Program-made: the position numbers and the translations under genes
In this document: in pieces, positions 1-8,478 of the stretch
Layout: each line of letters starts with the position of its first letter
How positions within the stretch are numbered: position 1 is the stretch's first letter
The notes under the pieces: model-generated
Database searches by the model: none
Told to the model about the DNA's origin: nothing
Seen by the model: the letters and a program-made list of their open reading frames with translations, nothing else
Source: an uncultured Alphaproteobacteria bacterium
GTDB lineage: Bacteria > Pseudomonadota > Alphaproteobacteria > Rhizobiales > Rhizobiaceae
Length of the DNA stretch: 64,000 bases
Direction: 5' to 3'
Assembly: GCA_929200315.1 (NCBI GenBank)
Contig: CAKMZB010000001.1
Location: 440,355-504,354, forward strand

Positions 1-163
1 TGCCTCCTGCGCGGATATGGCGATGGTCCGTTTCCATCGTGACGTTCACCTCACCCGGTGCAATGTGGGTGATGGAAAAGCCCGGATACATGTCGAAGAT
101 CTGCGGGTAGGCCGCGATCAGGAATTCCTGCAGCTCCGCTTCATTCATTACGGGCGTCATCAT
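1..163 (-). CDS. PaaI-type hotdog thioesterase, N-terminal part only
   Basis: The gene enters from the left edge, so only its first 54 codons are present. The visible protein starts MMTPVMNEAELQEF and reaches an ITHIAPGEV strand followed by TDHRHIRAGG. That beginning resembles small single-domain hotdog-fold acyl-CoA thioesterases of the PaaI group; this rests on remembered family pattern, not a search. The ATG at 161-163 overlaps the TGA of the upstream crotonase-like gene, so the two are probably translated as a coupled pair. Hydrolysis of an acyl-CoA made or handled by its neighbour is an inference. The catalytic region is outside the window. Confidence 0.65.
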   Translation of the reverse strand, partial: MMTPVMNEAELQEFLIAAYPQIFDMYPGFSITHIAPGEVNVTMETDHRHIRAGG

Positions 164-1029
164 TTGCCTTTCGGATTAATCGGGCGATCCGCCGTCCAAT
201 CATAGGTGCCAAGGTCACGTTCGCGGACGGCCTGTTTCCACCCCATCGTCTCGCTGCGCCGCTTGAAGGCAAGACCCTCGGGAGAGTGGCGGGGAATGCC
301 ATCAAAAACAATGGCAAGGCGCTGGGGTTCAGAAAGCCCCATCGCTTCGATCGCTTGGTTGACCACCATCTTGTTCATGGTGAGCTGGTTGATCGGCACG
401 GTCGCCATGCGATTGGCGAGACCGTCGACTTCTTCGGCCAGCTTGTCGGCGGGTACGGCCTTGAGAGCCAGGCCAATGCGCTCAGCTTCGGTGCCGTCGA
501 TCGTGTCTCCCGTCAGCACCATGCGTTTCGCCATTTGCGGCCCGAGCCGATAGGTCCACATGGCGGTTGTCGGGCAGCCCCAGACGCGGGCTGGCATGTA
601 ACCGATGGTGGCGTCCTCAGCCATGATAATGAGGTCGCAACAAAGCGCCATGTCTGACCCTCCAGCCACCGCGTGGCCGTGGATTTGAGCAATCGTAGGC
701 TTGGCGCTGCGCCACAAGCTCATGAGGCGACGGGTGCTTTCTCCCATAAAGGCGTAGTCCTTCATGGGGTCCCAGGGCATATCTTGTGTCAGATTGTGAC
801 CGTCGCCTTCGGTGGCTTGGGCGAAATAATTCAGATCGTAACCGCCACAAAACCCATCACCAGAGCCGGAAACGACAATGACATGAATGCCATCGTCGGC
901 ATTTGCGCGCTCGACGGCATCTTCCAGCGCTTCGGTCAGCTCAGGGATCAGCGCGTTCATCGCCTCCGGACGGTTCAGCGTGATACGGGCGATGCGGTCA
1001 TCGGCTTGGTAGGTGACGGTGTCAGACAT
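160..1029 (-). CDS. crotonase-fold (enoyl-CoA hydratase/isomerase family) protein lacking canonical Glu residues
   Basis: The product is 289 aa. ATG at 1029 is chosen because GGGAGGGGGAAAGA lies directly before it; a longer in-frame extension upstream has no such site. The CoA-binding oxyanion motifs are visible as GFCGGYDL (59-66) and VAGGSDMALCCDL (121-133). In classical enoyl-CoA hydratase the second motif carries a catalytic glutamate, but here the position is Asp126, and the second glutamate (PE motif) is replaced in YMPARVWG (144-151). Simple hydration of enoyl-CoA is therefore doubtful; an isomerase, hydrolase or other crotonase activity is possible. It overlaps the thioesterase gene downstream and is divergent from a second crotonase at 1099. 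Confidence 0.85.
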   Translation of the reverse strand: MSDTVTYQADDRIARITLNRPEAMNALIPELTEALEDAVERANADDGIHVIVVSGSGDGFCGGYDLNYFAQATEGDGHNLTQDMPWDPMKDYAFMGESTRRLMSLWRSAKPTIAQIHGHAVAGGSDMALCCDLIIMAEDATIGYMPARVWGCPTTAMWTYRLGPQMAKRMVLTGDTIDGTEAERIGLALKAVPADKLAEEVDGLANRMATVPINQLTMNKMVVNQAIEAMGLSEPQRLAIVFDGIPRHSPEGLAFKRRSETMGWKQAVRERDLGTYDWTADRPINPKGK

Positions 1030-1098
1030 TCTTTCCCCCTCCCAAGGGCGTAAGCACTGCGCTTGCCGGATCAAACGCTGCAAGCTATTTGCCTGTCT

Positions 1099-1944
1099 AT
1101 GGCAGAAATCCTCAAAATCAGAACCCCGCAAGCGCTCGAAGACAAGCCGCTGGCCCGTGAACGTCATGAAGGCGGCGTGCTGCGCCTCATTCTCAACAAC
1201 CCTCCGGCCAATGCACTGTCCGATGCGTTACTCGACGGGTTGGCGGAAGCACTGCTGGAGGCGCAGGACGATGAGCGTTGCCGTGTCATCATCATTGCTG
1301 CCAACGGCCACCTCTTCAGCTCCGGTCACGATCTGAAAGAGCTGACAAAGCATCGCGAGGATGGAGACAAGGGCGCCAAGTATTTCAAAGCGTTGATGGA
1401 AAAATGTGCCGCAGTCATGCAGGCCATTGTCCACCACCCAAAACCTGTCATTGCTGAAATCGACGGCCTTGCCACTGCCGCGGGCTGCCAGTTGGTCGCG
1501 TCCTGCGATCTGGCGATTGCGAGTGAAGATTCAGCCTTCTGCACGCCAGGCGTCCACATCGGCTTGTTCTGTTCAACACCAATGGTCGCGCTGTCGCGCA
1601 ATGTTCACCGCAAACATGCGATGGAAATGTTGCTGACCGGCGAAGCCATCGATCCCAGCCACGCGCGTGAGATCGGCCTTATCAACCGCGTAGTGCCGGT
1701 GGAATATTTGACCAAAATCACGCTGCAATATGCCCGCAACATCGCCAAAAAATCACCCGCAACGCTGAAAACTGGCAAACAGGCCTTCTATCAGCAGGCG
1801 GACATGAACCTTATTGACGCCTATGCCCATACGGCGCAGGTCATGGCGGATAACATGCTGGCCGATAGCGCCAAAGAAGGGATCGGTGCATTCCTGGAGC
1901 ATCGCGATCCGAGCTGGCCTGATGTGCCGGACGACAATGGCTGA
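1099..1944 (+). CDS. enoyl-CoA hydratase-related protein (ECHDC3-like), Glu-less
   Basis: The product is 281 aa from ATG 1099; a TTG at 1063 would add 12 residues and looks less likely. Crotonase signatures are HLFSSGHDL (71-79) and ATAAGCQLVASCDLAIA (125-141). At the positions of the two catalytic glutamates of crotonase it has Gln131 and Gly151 (CTPGVHIG), so it should not be a normal hydratase. The overall look, including FSSGHDLKEL, fits the ECHDC3-like subgroup, whose reaction is not well established. It is transcribed away from the other crotonase-like gene and its stop overlaps the next gene by 8 bases. Confidence 0.85.
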   Translation: MAEILKIRTPQALEDKPLARERHEGGVLRLILNNPPANALSDALLDGLAEALLEAQDDERCRVIIIAANGHLFSSGHDLKELTKHREDGDKGAKYFKALMEKCAAVMQAIVHHPKPVIAEIDGLATAAGCQLVASCDLAIASEDSAFCTPGVHIGLFCSTPMVALSRNVHRKHAMEMLLTGEAIDPSHAREIGLINRVVPVEYLTKITLQYARNIAKKSPATLKTGKQAFYQQADMNLIDAYAHTAQVMADNMLADSAKEGIGAFLEHRDPSWPDVPDDNG

Positions 1945-2464
1945 CCACGACAGCTACAGCGACGCGCATCTGCGGAGTGTCTTGCGGGAGGTGAAATCGA
2001 TTGCCGTTGTTGGTGCGTCGTCCAATCCCAACCGTCCATCGTCCTTCGTCACCAAGTACCTTGCCCAGAAGGGCTATCGCGTTGTGCCAATCAATCCCGG
2101 TCATGCCGGCAGGGAGATAGCCGGAGCGGTTGCACAAGCGAGCCTTGCTGACCTCCATCAGCCTGTCGATATGGTTGATGTCTTTCGCAGGGTTGAGGCG
2201 CTGCCAGGGGTGGCGGAGGAAATTCGGGCGATGACGATGCCCCCAAGCGTCGTATGGTTTCAGCTCGGTATTCGCGATGATGAGATCGCCGCGCGGCTGG
2301 AAGCCGAAGGCATGACTGTCATTCAGAACCGTTGCCCGAAGATCGAATATGCACGCCTTTGCGGCGAGATCGCCTGGACCGGTTTTAACCGCCGCACGAT
2401 CAGTGCAAAAAAGCCGATCCTCGCGAAAGGCTATCAGAGCTTCACTCTGGGAGATAAGCGGTGA
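1937..2464 (+). CDS. CoA-binding domain protein (YccU/YneT type)
   Basis: The product is 175 aa and starts inside the last codons of the preceding crotonase gene. A Rossmann-type CoA-binding domain is visible: IAVVGASSNPNRPS near residue 22, then YRVVPINPG and VDMVDVFRR, and the family hallmark VWFQLGI followed by an N-R-C-P motif (IQNRCP). The family resembles the CoA-binding half of succinyl-CoA synthetase alpha, but without the catalytic partner; no reaction is firmly known. Coupling to an acyl-CoA gene suggests a role as a CoA or acyl-CoA sensor, which is inference. The stop overlaps the next start as GTGA. Confidence 0.85.
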   Translation: MADHDSYSDAHLRSVLREVKSIAVVGASSNPNRPSSFVTKYLAQKGYRVVPINPGHAGREIAGAVAQASLADLHQPVDMVDVFRRVEALPGVAEEIRAMTMPPSVVWFQLGIRDDEIAARLEAEGMTVIQNRCPKIEYARLCGEIAWTGFNRRTISAKKPILAKGYQSFTLGDKR

Positions 2465-2907
2465 GCGGTCCTGTTTTCTTGGCACTCGTCACCGTAATGC
2501 TTGGTGGCGCGGCAGTGGCCTTGCAGGTGCCGATCAACGCCGTTCTCGGCCGCGCCTCCGGCTCCTTCGTGCTGGCGGCAGGCATTTCCTTCGGTGTCGG
2601 CTTCGTTGCTCTGTTTGCTCTGGCGGGCCTGCGTGGTTCGCTTGGCGGACTTGCCAATCTGGGCGACGTGCCCTGGTGGGCGTGGACGGGCGGATTGCTT
2701 GGTGCCTACTTCGTCTGGGCCAACGTCTCTTCTGTTGGCGTGCTCGGCGTTGTGACCCTGTTTGCAACCGTCGTGCTTGGCCAAATGGTAATGTCGCTTG
2801 GCATAGACGCAACAGGGGCATTTGGCGTTCCGCGTGAGCCGATTTCCTGGACGCGGATCGCGGGCGTGCTGATGGTTCTCGGTGGCCTGATCCTCAGCCG
2901 CCCTTAG
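2461..2907 (+). CDS. DMT-superfamily small membrane transporter (YdcZ/DUF606)
   Basis: The product is 148 aa, the usual size for this family, from a GTG at 2461 whose TG is shared with the TGA of the gene before it. There are about five hydrophobic segments: residues 4-24, 35-56, 70-90, 92-112 and 128-146. The opening pattern LQVPINAVLGR and the DVPWWAWTGGLLGA stretch before the third helix are typical of the DUF606 half-size drug/metabolite transporter proteins. Such half-size proteins probably dimerise in the inner membrane. The substrate is unknown. It is the last gene of a three-gene plus-strand run that began at 1099. Confidence 0.8.
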   Translation: MSGPVFLALVTVMLGGAAVALQVPINAVLGRASGSFVLAAGISFGVGFVALFALAGLRGSLGGLANLGDVPWWAWTGGLLGAYFVWANVSSVGVLGVVTLFATVVLGQMVMSLGIDATGAFGVPREPISWTRIAGVLMVLGGLILSRP

Positions 2908-2929
2908 AAGCGCAACAAACTGCTACTGA

Positions 2930-3001
2930 TTGCGCGCCTCGCGAAAGATCGTTCTTTGACCGGTGGATCGTCTTGCCCGATAAGGCGCGCAACCTTTCGG
3001 G
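2930..3001 (+). promoter_or_regulatory. candidate pseudoknot mRNA leader of metY
   Basis: TTGCGCGCC at 2930-2938 is perfectly complementary to GGCGCGCAA at 2984-2992. CCCGA at 2976-2980, inside that loop, is complementary to TCGGG at 2997-3001, outside it. The two pairings cross, which is the layout of an H-type pseudoknot, and the second one covers part of the Shine-Dalgarno GGGAG (2999-3003) of metY. A further small hairpin (AAAGA 2944-2948 with TCTTT 2953-2957) fits in the loop. Position before a sulfhydrylase gene suggests control by S-adenosylmethionine or a related signal. It does not match the SAM-II or SAM/SAH consensus as I remember them. Confidence 0.35.
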
Positions 3002-3013
3002 AGATATTCAGCT

Positions 3014-4300
3014 ATGAGCAAAGAACCAGGTTTCGACACCCTTGCCATCCATGCCGGCGCGCAGCCGGACCCTGCGACAGGTGCACGGGTTACGCCGATC
3101 TATCAGACGGCATCCTTTGTCTTTGACGATGTTGAGCATGCCGCGAGCCTTTTTGGCCTTCAGGCCTTCGGCAATATCTACACCCGCATAACCAATCCGA
3201 CGACGGCGGTGCTGGAAGAGCGGGTTGCCGCGCTGGAAGGCGGGACGGCGGCGGTTGCGGTGGCATCCGGCCATGCCGCGCAGCTTATCGTCATGCATAC
3301 GCTGCTCCAGCCGGGAGATGAGTTCGTTTCCAGTCGCAAGCTCTATGGCGGATCGATCAACCAGTTCAGCCAGTCCTTTAAGTCCTTCAATTGGAACGTT
3401 GCCTGGGCCGATGGCTTGGAAGCTGCGGATTTTGAAGCCAAGATCACCGACAAGACGAAGGCGATCTTCATCGAGAGCCTGGCCAATCCCGGTGGCGTGG
3501 TGATGGACATTCGTGCCATCGCAGACGTTGCAGCCAGGCACCACATTCCGCTCATTGTCGATAACACGATGGCCACACCCTACCTGTGCCGGCCCATCGA
3601 GCATGGCGCGGATATCGTTGTGGAATCCCTCACCAAGTTCCTCGGCGGTCACGGCAATTCCATGGGCGGCATCATCGTTGATGGCGGCACGTTTGACTGG
3701 ACCAAGGATGACCGTTTTCCGGTCCTGACCCAGCCGCGCGCTGAATATGGTGACATGATCCTCGCGGAGACCTTCGGCAATTTTGCCTTCGCTATTGCCT
3801 GCCGCGTGCTTGGTCTTCGTGACCTTGGCCCGGCCATCTCACCCTTTAACGCCTTTCAAATCCTGACTGGCATCGAGACCCTCGGCCTGCGCATGGGCCG
3901 TCATTGTGAAAACGCACTGAAGGTGGCGAAATTTCTCGACGGTCACGACAAGGTGGACTGGGTTTCTTATGCGGGACTTGAGGCCGACCCGAACCATGAG
4001 AAGCAGAAGCGCTATATGCCCAAGGGCGGCGGTGCGGTTTTCACCTTTGGCGTGAAGGGCGGTTACCAGGCTGGCGTCGATCTTGTCTCCAGTGTGGAGA
4101 TTTTCTCCCATTTGGCGAATATCGGCGACACCCGCTCGCTCATCATTCACCCGGCGTCCACCACTCACCGTCAGCTTGACGAAGGTGCCCAGGAGGCTGC
4201 CGGTGCAGGCCCGGACGTGGTGCGCATTTCGGTTGGTCTGGAAAGCGTAGATGACCTTATCGGTGATCTTGGTCAGGCTTTGGACGGCCTCGGCAGCTAA
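3014..4300 (+). CDS. metY: O-acetylhomoserine sulfhydrylase (aminocarboxypropyltransferase)
   Basis: The product is 428 aa, normal for this family. It is a PLP enzyme of the Cys/Met metabolism group that makes homocysteine from O-acetylhomoserine and sulfide in the cytoplasm. The start is FDTLAIHAGAQPDPATGA, followed by PIYQTASFVF, and the PLP lysine is Lys208 in ESLTKFLGGHG. The long insert around GGIIVDGGTFDW and the C-terminal IHPASTTHRQL are typical of the sulfhydrylase branch rather than cystathionine synthase. A GGGAG site lies 10 bases before the ATG, inside a possible structured leader. It stands alone; the next gene is a short lipoprotein 49 bases on. Confidence 0.93.
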   Translation: MSKEPGFDTLAIHAGAQPDPATGARVTPIYQTASFVFDDVEHAASLFGLQAFGNIYTRITNPTTAVLEERVAALEGGTAAVAVASGHAAQLIVMHTLLQPGDEFVSSRKLYGGSINQFSQSFKSFNWNVAWADGLEAADFEAKITDKTKAIFIESLANPGGVVMDIRAIADVAARHHIPLIVDNTMATPYLCRPIEHGADIVVESLTKFLGGHGNSMGGIIVDGGTFDWTKDDRFPVLTQPRAEYGDMILAETFGNFAFAIACRVLGLRDLGPAISPFNAFQILTGIETLGLRMGRHCENALKVAKFLDGHDKVDWVSYAGLEADPNHEKQKRYMPKGGGAVFTFGVKGGYQAGVDLVSSVEIFSHLANIGDTRSLIIHPASTTHRQLDEGAQEAAGAGPDVVRISVGLESVDDLIGDLGQALDGLGS

Positions 4301-4349
4301 TCGGCGCTACAGGTCTCGAAAAGGGCCCAATAGCACAGTAAGGACGGGC

Positions 4350-4703
4350 ATGAGATTTTTCCTGCCCCTCCTTGCCAGTGCGATTCTTGCCGCCTGCACG
4401 ACGATTGATACGGAATCCCTCACACCGACCGAGCCGGCGGGCGAAGCCTCCGTTACTGGCCAAGTGCCCTTGCTGACCCCGGATCCGACCGGTGCGACGG
4501 AACAGCTTACTGACTGGGAGCGGGAAAATGCCCGTGCTGAACTGGGCCTTGCTGCCAACCGCGGACAAGCGGCTGCTGAGCAGGTGGATGAACAGCGTTT
4601 CCAGTCCGACGTTCGCCGCCTCCAGGCGGAGGCTAAAGCAGAGCGCGAACGGCGGCTGCGGGAGATTGAGGGGCGTGATGAGGACGAAGACGGCGATGGC
4701 TAA
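4350..4703 (+). CDS. small hypothetical lipoprotein
   Basis: The product is 117 aa. MRFFLPLLASAILAAC is a short lipoprotein signal with lipobox LAAC and the acylated Cys at 16. The middle (residues 17-55) is rich in Thr, Pro and Glu and looks disordered. Residues 55-105 are strongly charged and helical, with Arg/Glu/Ala runs (LQAEAKAERERRLREIE), and the tail is acidic (GRDEDEDGDG). I do not recognise the family. It lies between metY and hom on the same strand, 49 bases after metY, but nothing in it suggests a methionine role. An outer-membrane anchored periplasmic helix is the plain reading. Confidence 0.65.
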   Translation: MRFFLPLLASAILAACTTIDTESLTPTEPAGEASVTGQVPLLTPDPTGATEQLTDWERENARAELGLAANRGQAAAEQVDEQRFQSDVRRLQAEAKAERERRLREIEGRDEDEDGDG

Positions 4704-4795
4704 GCCTAAGAGGTTGATGATGCAGCTGGCGCATTGTCAGCGTCGCGCAAATGCAGCACATCACCGGCAGAAATCCTGATCGTTCCGGCAAAACC

Positions 4796-6118
4796 ATGAC
4801 AAGCAACACCATTCCCAACCAACCCTTGCGCATCGCTATTGCGGGCCTTGGCACGGTTGGCGTCGCGCTGATTCATCTGGTGCGCAATCAGGCTGAGATG
4901 CTTGAAGAGCGCTGCGGAAGGCCGCTTGAAATCGTTGGCGTCACTGCCCGCTCGCCGGATAAAGACCGCGGCGTCGATCTTAATGGTGTCGCGTGGTTCG
5001 ATAGCGCCGATGATCTGGCGGTTTCAGACGATGTTGATGTTTATGTTGAGCTGATCGGCGGCGATGAGGGTGACGCCCGTACCAGCGTCACCAAAGCGCT
5101 GAAAGCCGGTAAACATGTCGTCACCGCCAACAAGGCGCTTCTTGCCAAGCACGGCGTTGAACTGGCCGAACTGGCGGAAGAGGGCGGGCTACTGCTCAAT
5201 TTCGAGGCGGCGGTGGCGGGCGGTATTCCGATCATCAAAGTGATGCGGGAATCACTTACAGCGAATGAGGTGACCCGGATCTCAGGTATTTTGAACGGCA
5301 CCTGCAACTACATCCTCACCCGTATGGAGCGGGAGGGCATGTCTTTTGAGGATTGCCTCGCCGATGCCCAACGCCTTGGCTATGCGGAGGCTGATCCGAC
5401 TTTCGACATTGAGGGCAATGATACAGCTCACAAGCTGGCGATTCTCGCCGCGATGGCTTTTGGCACCCGGATCGAGGCGGATGCAATCTATCTGGAAGGC
5501 ATCACCAAGATCACGGTGGAGGACATCGCTGCGGCTGCTGATCTGGGCTATCGGATCAAGCTGCTCGGTGTGGCCACACGCACCGAAAGTGGCGTTGAGG
5601 CACGGGTCCATCCGGCTATGGTGCCGCTCGGTTCTGCAATTGCCGAAATTTCTGGCGTGACAAACGCCGTTGCTGTCGAAGGTGACAGCGTTGGCTCACT
5701 CATGCTCTCTGGTCCCGGTGCTGGCGGGGAGGCAACGGCGTCCGCGGTGGCTGGTGACATCGCCGACATCGCCAAATCCCGCCCCGGCCACCAGCACGGG
5801 CCGGTGCTCGGCCAGCCCGTTGCGACACTCGCGCCTCACACCCGCGCCCCGATGGCTCGCCACGAAGGCGGCTACTTCCTGCGCCTTCAGGTAGCCGACC
5901 AGCCTGGCACGATGGCCGCCATCGCGACACGTATGGCGAGTGAGGATATCTCCCTCAACTCCATCGTCCAGCGAAATGCAGATGATGATGGCACCGCCAC
6001 TATCGTCCTCGTCACCCACGCCACCACGGAAGAAGCCATCCGCAACGCCCTTGATGGCATCCGCAAGGATGGCCGCCTGATGGGTGATGCGCAGATGATC
6101 CGCATCGAAACCCCATAA
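4796..6118 (+). CDS. hom: homoserine dehydrogenase
   Basis: The product is 440 aa, the size of the single-function enzyme that reduces aspartate semialdehyde to homoserine for threonine and methionine synthesis. ATG 4796 is preferred to one 45 bases upstream because the family begins just before RIAIAGLGTVG. Domains in order: NAD(P)-binding Rossmann fold with GLGTVG (residues 17-22), the catalytic region with HVVTANKALLA, GILNGTCNYIL and YAEADPTFDIEGNDTAHK, and a C-terminal ACT domain (about 360-435, LQVADQPGTMAAIA) that normally gives threonine feedback control. It is followed 33 bases later by glpX. Confidence 0.95.
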   Translation: MTSNTIPNQPLRIAIAGLGTVGVALIHLVRNQAEMLEERCGRPLEIVGVTARSPDKDRGVDLNGVAWFDSADDLAVSDDVDVYVELIGGDEGDARTSVTKALKAGKHVVTANKALLAKHGVELAELAEEGGLLLNFEAAVAGGIPIIKVMRESLTANEVTRISGILNGTCNYILTRMEREGMSFEDCLADAQRLGYAEADPTFDIEGNDTAHKLAILAAMAFGTRIEADAIYLEGITKITVEDIAAAADLGYRIKLLGVATRTESGVEARVHPAMVPLGSAIAEISGVTNAVAVEGDSVGSLMLSGPGAGGEATASAVAGDIADIAKSRPGHQHGPVLGQPVATLAPHTRAPMARHEGGYFLRLQVADQPGTMAAIATRMASEDISLNSIVQRNADDDGTATIVLVTHATTEEAIRNALDGIRKDGRLMGDAQMIRIETP

Positions 6119-6151
6119 TTTCAAGAACTCCCGAGAAAGCAGACCGACCCC

Positions 6152-7129
6152 ATGGAAATGAAAAACACCAAGAGCCAACTCGACCGGATGCTCACCATGG
6201 AAATGACGCGCGTGGTCGAGGCAGCGGCCGTCGCGGCGGCGCGTGAGCGCGGGCAGGGGGATGAAAAGCGGGCTGACCAAGTGGCGGTCGACGCCATGCG
6301 CCGCGAGTTGAACAACCTGCCGATTTCTGGCCGCATTGTTATCGGCGAAGGCGAGCGCGACGAAGCGCCCATGCTCTATATTGGCGAGGAAGTTGGTTCA
6401 GGGGGACCTGAGGTGGATATCGCGCTTGATCCGCTTGAGGGCACGACGATCTGCGCCAAGAACCAGCCGAATTCCCTTGCCGTCATCGCCATCGCGGAGC
6501 GTGGTAAGCTGCTCTATGCTCCTGACGTCTACATGGACAAGATCGCCGTCGGTCCGGGTTACCCGCAAGGTATTATCGACATTGATGCCTCACCCACTGA
6601 GAACATTAAGGCTATTGCCAAGGTTAAGGGGGTCGATGTTTCGCAGATTTCCACCTGCATTATGGATCGTCCACGCCATGCCGATCTTATTGCCGAAGTG
6701 CGCTCCTGCGGCGCTGCGATCCGTCTGATCGGTGACGGGGATGTTGCTGGCATAATCCACACGACCGACCCGGACGAGACAGGGATCGACCTCTACCTCG
6801 GCACAGGTGGTGCGCCGGAAGGTGTGCTCGCTGCAGCGGCTCTCCGTTGTATTGGCGGGCAGATGCAGGGGCGGCTCATTCTGGATACGCAGGAAAAGAA
6901 AGACCGCGCCGCGCGCATGGGCGTCTCCGAGCCCGAAAAAGCCTACGACATGACCGAAATGGCCTCCGGCGATGTGCTTTTTGCGGCTACCGGCGTGACT
7001 GACGGTAACATGCTGAAGGGTGTGAAATTCGGTAAGAAACACATCGAGACCCACACGGTCGCTATGCGTTCCTCCACCGGCACCGTGCGCTGGATCAACG
7101 CTCGTCACGAGGACGCGACTAAGTTCTAA
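6152..7129 (+). CDS. glpX: class II fructose-1,6-bisphosphatase (GlpX)
   Basis: The product is 325 aa. GlpX removes the 1-phosphate of fructose-1,6-bisphosphate in gluconeogenesis and, in some bacteria, also acts on sedoheptulose-1,7-bisphosphate. Family marks are [16 protein letters not shown] (metal ligands), [15 protein letters not shown] and [17 protein letters not shown]. It follows hom on the same strand with a 33-base gap, an arrangement known in alphaproteobacteria, so co-transcription is likely. The ATG at 6152 is followed at once by a second possible start (MEM); the choice changes only two residues. Confidence 0.93.
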   Translation: MEMKNTKSQLDRMLTMEMTRVVEAAAVAAARERGQGDEKRADQVAVDAMRRELNNLPISGRIVIGEGERDEAPMLYIGEEVGSGGPEVDIALDPLEGTTICAKNQPNSLAVIAIAERGKLLYAPDVYMDKIAVGPGYPQGIIDIDASPTENIKAIAKVKGVDVSQISTCIMDRPRHADLIAEVRSCGAAIRLIGDGDVAGIIHTTDPDETGIDLYLGTGGAPEGVLAAAALRCIGGQMQGRLILDTQEKKDRAARMGVSEPEKAYDMTEMASGDVLFAATGVTDGNMLKGVKFGKKHIETHTVAMRSSTGTVRWINARHEDATKF

Positions 7130-7138
7130 GCGGCCCTG

Positions 7139-8395
7139 TCAGCCTCGCGCGAAAATTGTCTGCCGCACGTCGATGGAGCCGACGATGAAACCGGCTTCGC
7201 AATAGTGGAAATAGAACTCCCACATGCGTTTGAAGCGATCATCAAAGCCCAGCGGCTGGATGGTCGGCCAAGCGCTCCAAAATTTCTTGCGCCAGATCTC
7301 CAACGTCGTCGCGTAATCGCGACCGAAGCTCAGCTCACCAATCTCAGTCAGCCCAGCCTTTGAGGCGAGGTCGGAGATGATTTCCGGGCTCGGCAACATG
7401 CCGCCCGGGAAGATGTATTTCTGAATGAAATCCGGGTTTGAGCGGTAGTGCGGGTAGTCTTCGTTGCGGATCGAGATGATCTGCAATCCGGCCTTGCCGC
7501 CGGGCTTCAGGCAATCATGCACTTTGCCGAAATAGGTCGGCCAGTATTGCTCGCCCACCGCCTCAAACATTTCGATGGAACCGATCCGGTCATAGGTGCC
7601 GGTTTCGTCGCGATAGTCCTGAAATTTAATTGTTGCGCGATCGGTAAGGTCTGCCCTTACCATCCGTTCCGTGGCGTAGGCGAATTGCTCTTCGCTGATG
7701 GTGAGGCAGGTGATTTTCGCTCCCACGGTCTGCGCCACGTATTGCGCAAAACCGCCCCAGCCGCAGCCGATCTCCAGGACGTGGTGCTCTGGGTGTATGT
7801 CCATGGCGTCGGCCAAAGCACGGTATTTTGCGGTCTGCGCACTCTCCAGATCGTTCGCTCCATCGCCGAAATAGGCGCTGGAATACGTCATGGTGGGGTC
7901 GAGCCACTGCTCGTAAAAGGTGTTGCCGAGGTCGTAGTGGGCGGCAATGTTTTTCTTCGCCTGTTCCTTCGTGTTGGCTCGCAGGCGGTGCCAAAGGTTG
8001 TTGAACAGGTTCATCAGCGTGGAACGAGCGAAAAAGCCCTGTCCGGCCTCGTTGTAGGAGTTGAGCAGGAAGAGATGAAGGAATGCCGTCGTATCCGGCG
8101 AATCCCATTCGCCCTCCAGATAGCTCTCAGCAACGCCCAGCGAACCGTTGGTGATAACGCGTTTGATGATGCCCCAATTGTGCAGCACTGCCTCGCCATG
8201 AGGGCCGGGTTCGGGCGCCTCATATGTGAAAATACGGCCCTCAGGCACGGTCAGTTGCAGTGAGCCAAACCGCAGACTTGTCACCAACCGCAACACATAG
8301 GCCACGTTGCGGGGCAGGTCTTTGAGCGTTTCCGATAGATTATCGGCAGTCAGACGGGTTGCACCGTCTGTTTCCTGCTTCATCGTCGCAGCCAT
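7139..8395 (-). CDS. cfa: cyclopropane-fatty-acyl-phospholipid synthase
   Basis: The product is 418 aa. The enzyme transfers a methylene group from S-adenosylmethionine to double bonds of membrane phospholipid acyl chains, making cyclopropane fatty acids under stress. The C-terminal methyltransferase domain has the SAM loop LEIGCGWGGFA, preceded by YDLGNTFYEQWLD and MTYSSAYF, and followed by SIEMFEAVGEQYWPTYF, all typical of Cfa. The N-terminal lipid-binding part is shorter and carries FGSLQLTVPEGR. It lies 83 bases downstream of the photolyase gene on the same strand. That pairing is seen in alphaproteobacterial light and oxidative stress regulons, so shared control is likely. Confidence 0.93.
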   Translation of the reverse strand: MAATMKQETDGATRLTADNLSETLKDLPRNVAYVLRLVTSLRFGSLQLTVPEGRIFTYEAPEPGPHGEAVLHNWGIIKRVITNGSLGVAESYLEGEWDSPDTTAFLHLFLLNSYNEAGQGFFARSTLMNLFNNLWHRLRANTKEQAKKNIAAHYDLGNTFYEQWLDPTMTYSSAYFGDGANDLESAQTAKYRALADAMDIHPEHHVLEIGCGWGGFAQYVAQTVGAKITCLTISEEQFAYATERMVRADLTDRATIKFQDYRDETGTYDRIGSIEMFEAVGEQYWPTYFGKVHDCLKPGGKAGLQIISIRNEDYPHYRSNPDFIQKYIFPGGMLPSPEIISDLASKAGLTEIGELSFGRDYATTLEIWRKKFWSAWPTIQPLGFDDRFKRMWEFYFHYCEAGFIVGSIDVRQTIFARG

Positions 8396-8478
8396 TCAGT
8401 CACGGTCCCTTTGAATTCCCACCGTTCCACGGTGCAACAATGGAACGAGACGGGTTTGCGGGCAAGCGTCTCAACATT

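Noticed and set aside
2930..3001. metY leader as a classic SAM-II riboswitch
   Set aside because: The remembered SAM-II loops (GAUUUG segment and GCUAAA element) are not present, so only an unclassified structure is reported.
5696..6280. Minus-strand open frame opposite the end of hom and start of glpX
   Set aside because: It spans two secure plus-strand genes; shadow frame.
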